Source: Coleophoma eucalyptorum
Lineage: Eukaryota; Ascomycota; Leotiomycetes; Helotiales; Dermateaceae
DNA length: 64,000 nucleotides
Direction: 5' to 3'
NCBI GenBank assembly: GCA_026120035.1
Contig: JALRME010000011.1
Coordinates: 1,054,001-1,118,000 of the forward strand
Numbering within the stretch: the first letter of the stretch is position 1; each line of letters starts with the position of its first letter. Made by a program: the position numbers and the translations under genes. Under the pieces are notes generated by a model. It saw nothing but the letters and a program-made list of their open reading frames with translations. It did not search any database and had not been told where the DNA came from. Shown here piece after piece: positions 58,024-64,000 of this stretch.

Positions 58024-59651
58024 ATGACGCACGGTTCCCCGGATTCCGTCGCCAACTATGGCAAGACTAGTGAGGTCCAGCATGTCGACACTGTACAATC
58101 ACAACCGACCAAAACCGGCAAAGCCGTCAACTTCTATCTGCTCTTTGCCTGTGCGGCTTTTGGCTCTGCTAGTTTTATCTTTGGATTTGACGATAAGGTC
58201 ATTTCGCCAATTGCAGCATTAACACCATTTGTGCGTCCATTGACCGTCGTTGTTTCGAATTCAGCTAACAGATGTCGCAGGTTGAAAAATATCAAGGACT
58301 TAACCCTGTCACTCAAACCTATGTCTTTACAGCTCGTAATCAGAACCTTATTTTCTCGGTTCCTCTTGTTGGCTCAATAGCTGGTGCTGTTTTTGCCTCA
58401 CCCTTAAACAATTACCTTGGTCGCAAATGGAGCTTAATGGTCGCATATGTCCTCTCTATAGCTGGTGGAGTTCTTCAGGTCTTTGCTCCACATCTTGGCG
58501 CATTTGTTGCTGGCCGATTCATCAATTCTATTGGGGTTGGAATTGCAAATTGTACCGCCCCATTGTACCTTTCGGAAATCGTACCTGTCTCAATCAGAGG
58601 CGCCAGTGTGACATCCATCAACGTCCTGTCATCTCTATCTGGAGTCGTCGCTACCCTCATTGTATTTGGGACGGAAAAACTTGGCGGACACAAATCTTAC
58701 CAAATCCCATTGGCAGTACAGTGTGCCTTGCCTTTACTTCTTATGGCCATGACTCTTCTTCTCCCTGAAAGTCCACTGTGGCTGGTTGGCAAGGGGCACA
58801 TGGAACAAGCGCGAGCCAACCTAAGAAAAATACGAGGATTTAGCGATGCGGAAGTAGAAGATGAACTCCGAGTCATGATAATGTGCGAGGAGAATGAGCG
58901 CGATTTGAGCGCTGAGGTCAGATTCTGGGAGATTTTCAGTCGTCAAAACCTCAAACGAACATTGACGGCAGGGTCATTCTACTCTCTTAACCAAATTTCT
59001 GGTATAATTCTTTCAACCACCTACGCCACACTATTTCTGGCGCAGATCGGAGTTGGTAATGCTTTTGAGCTGACAGTTATTGCTGCATGCTGTTCTCTTG
59101 CTGGGACCATTGCTGCTCCATTGCTTATCGATCGTGCTGGCCGCCGCCCTCTCGCCCTCACTGGCATGGTTATCCTTTTCATCATCGATGTGGTAGCAGG
59201 AGCTCTCGCTTTCTTCCCAGATAATAGACAGGCTCTTCTTTCGATTGCCGCCCTGTCATTTATATTCAATTTCTTCTGGTCGTCGTCATTCTACTCCATC
59301 TCTAACCTCATGCCAGCAGAAATAGCTACCCCAAAGCTTCGCAACCACACTATGTCTTATACCGTAGCCTGTTGCCAGACCACTGCAGTTATAACTACTC
59401 TCGCAGTTCCACAGCTAACATCAGCAGATGCTGCAAATCTTGGCTCTAAGACATATTTGGTGTTCGCTGGCTGCATGGCTGGTGTCATTGTATTCTCTTT
59501 CTTCTTCATGCCTGAAACCAAAGGACGTACATTTGCTGAAATAGATGAAATGTACGATGCAAAGATCCCTATGTGGAAGTGGCGCAATTTTCAGACTTCA
59601 ACAGACGCAAAAACAACTGTTGATCCTTTTTTTAAGGGCATAAGTGGATAG
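58024..59651 (+). CDS. MFS sugar transporter (general alpha-glucoside / sucrose-type)
   Basis: Exon 1 (58024-58230) and exon 2 (58281-59651) are joined over a 50-nt intron starting GTGCGT (an alternative acceptor nine bases earlier would add three residues). The product has 525 residues. Sugar-porter motifs are SASFIFGFDDKVISP (helix 1), NNYLGRKWSLMVAYVLS (GR[K/R] loop 2-3), GRFINSIGVGIANCTAPLYLSEIVP, PESPLWLVGKG (PESPRFL-like end of helix 6), DRAGRRPLAL and FFMPETKGRTFAEIDEMYD (PETKG). Twelve helices in the plasma membrane are expected. Divergent placement with the GH32 gene points to uptake of sucrose or its products. The Q-Q-x-x-G motif of helix 7 is changed to LNQISGII. Confidence 0.93.
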
Positions 59652-60238
59652 ACAGAGTTAGGGTTAGGATTTCAAATATTGATCTTGTTGGTACATTACC
59701 TTTCGTTCTGAGTAATGGCCAAGGTTCCAAGTTCGAGCTCGGCTTTGTAAGTGCTGTTTGTAGGCTTCGCTGGACCTACTACTCTGGTTCGAACGGTAAA
59801 GGTACCGTACTGGCTACACGCTTAGGTTATCCTTCTTCTGTGAGAATAATCCAAGTGTATTGTAGCTTGCCTCCTCACAAGAGGAGGACTGTAATCCTTA
59901 AATACATCAGATATACCCCTCCTCGCGTAATCACACAGTGGATATACCCTCCATTGTATCGATGTTACCCTTCTAGGGGTTCTACTTAAAGGGTGTAGGT
60001 TCGTGGTGGGACAATTAGACAGAAATACAAAGGTTGGCTCGCTTAGCCTTAGTCCATGGAATAGGGGGCTTATTCCAAGATCTATTATATGAGATTTGCG
60101 GGGCCAAAGGTCGAGACTCCGCGAAGCATCCTTGCTAAGCTAGTCGTCGAACTACCCAAGGAGTACGAATCCGTATGGTTTATATAATTAATGTTTTATA
60201 TGTTAATAATATCACAGACCGAATCCTCAACTTCACTA
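59652..60238. other. Intergenic region between converging sugar transporters
   Basis: It contains text resembling a dispersed repeat (a GGTTCGAACGG element near 59795 and GGTCGAGACTCCGCG near 60110), but no complete tRNA could be folded. No coding frame was recognised. Confidence 0.4.
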
Positions 60239-61966
60239 TCAGTTTTTAGTATCTATTGCCTCTTCAATTTGAACACTATCCTCCACTTGAATTTTTTGCT
60301 GAGCGCGCTCGGTATCGATCCCGGTCTTAGTAGATCCAAACACTATACATACATGTTAATGACCAAGGTAAAGAATTATGGGCTATATGAAAGACTTACA
60401 AGCATCTTTCTCCTCAAGAGATTTACCCTTAGTTTCGGGAAGAAAAAACCAGACAAATACCGCCAATGCGTAGTTAAAAACACTGAACATGAGAAATAAT
60501 CTCCATCCCAACTTTTTTACAGCATAAGGCGTGCTTCGAGAAAAGGCAAAGTTGAACAGCCATTGTGTAGCAATACCAATGGCCACACATAGTTCTCGGA
60601 TGCGATTGGGAAATATCTCTGATGTGTAGATCCAAGGTACAGGCCCCCATGAGATGTTGTAACTCACTAAAGGCAACTTCTTAGCACATCCAATCCTGAC
60701 TTATGTACAAGGGTAAACTTACTAGCTTCGAGATAAACCATGGCAACAGCAGCGGCACCGGATGGCGTGAAACCTTGCCCAAGTTTTGGGGGGTAGACCT
60801 TTGTAAGGATTGCAATGATTAGCATATATGAGCCCATGAGGAAAGCTCCACCAAACATCGATCAGCGACGACCAAGTCTTTCGGCTAGTACAAGAACGAA
60901 GAATCCGCACGCAACAACTTTTACAAGACCGAAAAAGCCGGATAGTAGGAGTGCGTTTTCACCCGCACCGATCGCCTTGAAGATCTGAGGAGTGAAGTAC
61001 GCAAGGGACGTATTGCCAGTCGCCTGAACACCAATCTGAATGCAGATGACGAGGAGAACTCGATTCCTGTTGGCTGGGAGGAGGAGTTCCTTCCAACTCA
61101 CGCCTTTTGTTGCTCGCTGCTCTTCTTCGATGCCTGCTCTGATCTCGGCGAATCTATTCCTCGTAAGCACACGCCCAGCTTGCATTGCTCTCAACTAAGT
61201 TGTGTTACTTACTCATCCTCAATTTCTTGCGTAAGTACACCACCTCGAACCCAGGTCAATGAAGCCATCGCTTTCTCATTATCGCCACGTGTAGCAAGCC
61301 ATCTTGTACTCTCCTTAGTGAATATCATTCCTAGACCGAGGAGCACACCAGGAAAAAGCTGCAAGCCAATAGCTATTTGCCATTGGGCAGTAGATTGCTT
61401 CATGTGCTTGCTGACGCCATAATCAACCCAATAAGAGGTCATCACACCGCAGGTAAGGAGGAACTGGAATAAGCCTCCTAGCATTCCTCTCATGTGCTTG
61501 GGTGCCATCTCAGCCGAATACATGGGTATAATGACCGTTGCCATGTCGATGCCAGTGCCACTGATGACACGCGCAACGTAGAAGCAAGCAATCGAATGAC
61601 TGTTGATTGTTTGCAGAACGGCGCTAGTGTTGAAAATCGCTGATGCGAGTACAAAGGACCATCGTCGACCAAAGCGCCGAGTGAAAGGGAAGGTGAAGCA
61701 AGCAAAAAAAGCTTTATGGGGTACCGTCAGCAGATATCTCAAACATACAGAATGGTTTCTTAAAACACACCACCAGCTTGCAGTAAACTCGTTGAATTGG
61801 CGCTCACGTTTGTTGCCCTAGCCGTTGTGTATCTGAAGTCTGCCTCAAACGACGCCAAAGTAAGAACACCTCCGACGACACCATTATCGTAGGCGAACAG
61901 AAATGAACCAATGCAGCAGAGTGAAGCGAGATACCAGGCTCTGACGGTGCCACGGGAGTTCGACAT
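60239..61966 (-). pseudogene. MFS sugar transporter with one in-frame TGA
   Basis: Five exons (61966-61771, 61711-61213, 61159-60723, 60666-60400, 60342-60239; introns 59, 53, 56 and 57 nt, all GT..AG) join without any frame error into 501 codons. Motifs are GSFLFAYDNGVVGGVL, RRFGRRWSFVLAS, GTGIDMATVIIPMYSAEMAPKHMRG, KESTRWLATRG, ISWGPVPWIYTSEIFPNRIRE and FFLPETKGKSLEEKDALFG. Codon 331 (60864-60862) is TGA, within VLAERLGRR-TGA-SMFGGAFLMG, where most relatives have a polar or aromatic residue. Because everything downstream is conserved, the stop must be very recent, a sequencing error, or read through. As read, the protein lacks its last four helices. Confidence 0.88.
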
Positions 61967-63384
61967 GATGATTGCTGGCAATATACGATGACTGTTGTGG
62001 AAAGAAGCGGAAGTTCTTTTGAGATCTCTTGAGAACCTCTGAAGTTTTGAAGAGAGAAGAATAGAGATTCGAGCAGCAGAGTGAGGACCCTGACTAAACC
62101 TTTAAAGAGCACTCACTTTCTAGGAAGGACTGCTGGACGAAAACAATGCGGGGCCCCACCACGCCCCCAGCTGGCGAGATCTCAGAGCATGGACGAGGCC
62201 ATCCCCTGCAGGTTGTTCCTCAAAGCCCCCTCCCGCCATCAGAGCTTCTGTGACGGACTCGGACATCTCGGTAACGGGCGCGCATTGGGGTTGGACTGGC
62301 CTCTGCGGAGGAGATGCCGTTGATCTGGCCCTATCATCTTCCACATCGGATCGGGCGAGTCGGTTTTGCTGCTTCGAGGATGCCGACCGACATCCGATGC
62401 ACCTGCGCGAGTCGGCCGCCTCCACTCTTCTACTTCTCTACTCTACACGCTACACTTTTCGTCGTTCCTAAGTCACAAAGCTGTTTGGAAACACCCATCG
62501 CATTCCCATTCCGCATATTCCGAGTTTAGGGTAAGGGGCACAACGCAGCGGGCTCGTGGGTCTGCGGGGCTCCCATTCAAGACGACGGTGCGTGAGTCTC
62601 GATGGAAGCTCCACCCGATCAAGCATCTTTCAGCGTGTATTTTTCCCGGGTTTCCCCTTTTGATTTCCTCTCTACTTCTGCTCAGTTTCTGCTCAAGTTC
62701 CTCTCGGTTCCCTGTCTATAAGAACCTGACCTACCTGACTAGATAATTCAGGACATTGGATTATCCAGGATATATGTCACGTGACTCTGGGACAAGAGGC
62801 ACACAGAGTCTCAACGCCGGATCTGTGAAGAAGTCTCAGAGATTACAGATGACAAAAGCCTTGCTCTTCTCGAAGATATCTTGATGTTGCCAATCGCAAC
62901 TATAGATACGATCCTCCAGACACAAGTAAGCGATGCTACAGAGCAGAGAAGCGGTACTATGGCAACAACTGAGTGAAAAAGAAATAAGGTTGGTGAGGGA
63001 TCGCAAGTGCATCAGGGAGACTTCATTGCCAGTAACTACCAAGGTGCGGTGCAAGCTGGGTAGCGGAGCTACATTGTTGAAGACAGCGAATTCGAGAAGA
63101 ATGTGGACTGTCATCAAGGCAACAGCTATGGGCAGAAGCGATGATTGTCCCAGCTGTAATGCCTCCCATACCGTATTTGTTACCTCCTTCCAATGAAGTT
63201 AAATGGACAACGCAAAGACAAACAAGTACCATCGCTTTCTATGGCTCAAGAAGTAGAGATGTTCAACTCCGATCTTTTATATCTTGGGTGTTGCCCACCT
63301 CCCCTAACGGAGTACTTGATAAATTTTTATGCTATTGGCAGCATTAGAACTATGCCCGGCATCCATGTATCAACAGCATCTGAT
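61967..63384. other. Intergenic region
   Basis: About 1.4 kb. The part at 62110-62620 is GC-richer with overlapping open stretches in several frames but no recognisable domain. It includes the promoter of the sugar transporter (leftwards). Nothing else could be assigned. Confidence 0.4.
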
Positions 63385-64000
63385 CTATGGCCCCTGCTCC
63401 CTTAAACAGGCCCACACCTCAGGAGCCACAACCTGTCCAAAAGGTCCGCTTGAAATTTTCCGAAATGATTCCAAGACCTTTGCTCGAAACTCTGGTGGCG
63501 ACGTCCAGTATGCAGCCAAGAGTCCGTCGCACCTAATCTCATGCGCAGTCTGTGGGAACAAGTTAAAGTTCAGCACAAAGTTGTCTTCGCTTTTGTTTTC
63601 CCTTTCTTTCCCAGCTGTCCTTGATTTATTTGTCAGCCAATGCAGACAGGAAACCGGGCTCCCATGAGTCAAAAAACCTACGATCCAAACAATTTCCCGC
63701 GGATTGACCGCAGGGATTTGATACGTTGACTCCAATCCAAGTGAAGGGTTTGCTGGGTAATGTATACCGCAGAATCCTTAAACGATCTTCCACTGTCTGA
63801 TATATCTTCAGAATAATAGTCTGCAATGCGAGCTACTATGACCGCAAGTAGAGCATCTGATTTTTTGATTACGGAGAGATTCGGAGAGTATTGCACGGGC
63901 CTTTGACCATCAAGTGCAATGTAGCAAGACAGGAGTCCAAAAGAATACATATCACTGCAGCTCTCATAGGAAGGATGCTCTAGTGTTCCCAAGGAAACGA
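63385..64000 (-). CDS. Protein-kinase-like protein, C-terminal part (start outside window)
   Basis: The minus-strand frame is open at the window edge and shows the kinase C-lobe: VSLGTLEHPSYES, after the activation segment, and CSDMYSFGLLSCYIALDGQRP (subdomain IX D-x-Y-S-F-G), followed by helices ending SLRSIRGKLFGS. A 62-nt intron (63620-63681, donor GTAGGT) joins it to a last exon with QTAHEIRCDGLLAAYWTSPPEFRAKVLESF, ending at 63385. The catalytic loop and ATP site lie beyond base 64000, so activity cannot be judged. The C-terminal ~80 residues do not match a domain I know. Confidence 0.7.

Noticed and set aside
60090..60160. tRNA-like or SINE-like segment (GGTCGAGACTCC)
   Set aside because: A-box and B-box spacing and stems do not fit a tRNA, and no poly-A tail or target duplication was seen.
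60862..60864. Selenocysteine at the in-frame TGA
   Set aside because: Ascomycete fungi are not known to use selenocysteine, and no SECIS-like hairpin was apparent.
62110..62746. Overlapping open frames in a GC-richer stretch
   Set aside because: The frames overlap on both strands, lack domains and splice evidence, and probably reflect base composition upstream of the sugar transporter.
1..64000. CRISPR arrays, bacterial operons, insertion sequences
   Set aside because: The window has spliceosomal introns and fungal gene families, and no short regularly spaced repeats with unique spacers were seen.

Overview
The window is nuclear DNA of a filamentous ascomycete (Pezizomycotina). Most genes carry short introns of about 46-111 nt with GT..AG ends and CTGAC/CTAAC-like branch points. 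Families are typically fungal (Zn2Cys6 factor, F-box protein, DHA2 and sugar MFS carriers, YAT amino-acid permease). Long AT-rich gene-poor stretches and a Copia-type element full of TAG/TAA stops suggest repeat-induced point mutation. Exon models below were built by hand from reading frames, splice sites and family conservation; no database search was possible.

Left part (1-26 kb). The 3' end of a pyruvate-decarboxylase-like gene and a broken aldehyde dehydrogenase are followed by what looks like a secondary-metabolite cluster without a PKS, NRPS, terpene synthase or DMATS. It holds two AsaB/CTB9/CmcJ-like oxygenases, a TauD-like dioxygenase, a GC-rich DUF924 protein, a DHA2 efflux pump, a P-loop sulfotransferase-like protein, a family-1 UDP-glycosyltransferase, a BAHD-like acyltransferase, a cytochrome P450, a PF10014-type Fe/2OG amino-acid hydroxylase and a large PLP enzyme of the Cys/Met-metabolism fold. 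The last two are divergent and share a promoter region. My inference is that the PLP enzyme builds or modifies an unusual amino acid, the oxygenases hydroxylate it, acyl- and glycosyltransferases decorate it and the DHA2 pump exports it.

Middle (26-41 kb). A small membrane-anchored orphan protein, an F-box protein, a nine-exon amino-acid permease, a conserved protein of unknown role, an iron-containing alcohol dehydrogenase pseudogene and an SRR1-like gene lie in increasingly AT-rich DNA. A solo LTR sits at 39.5 kb.

41-47.5 kb is a complete but mutated Copia-type LTR retrotransposon with two 188-bp LTRs and a perfect 5-bp target duplication.

Right part (48-64 kb). An ACS-family MFS transporter and a Zn2Cys6 regulator whose third zinc-cluster cysteine is a tyrosine come first. 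Next are a frameshifted carboxylesterase remnant and a divergent GH32 hydrolase / sugar transporter pair (probably sucrose or fructan use). A second sugar transporter is intact except for one in-frame TGA, and the C-terminal half of a protein-kinase-like gene runs off the right edge.

Gene decay recurs: five genes carry disabling or suspicious lesions, most of them outside the metabolic cluster.
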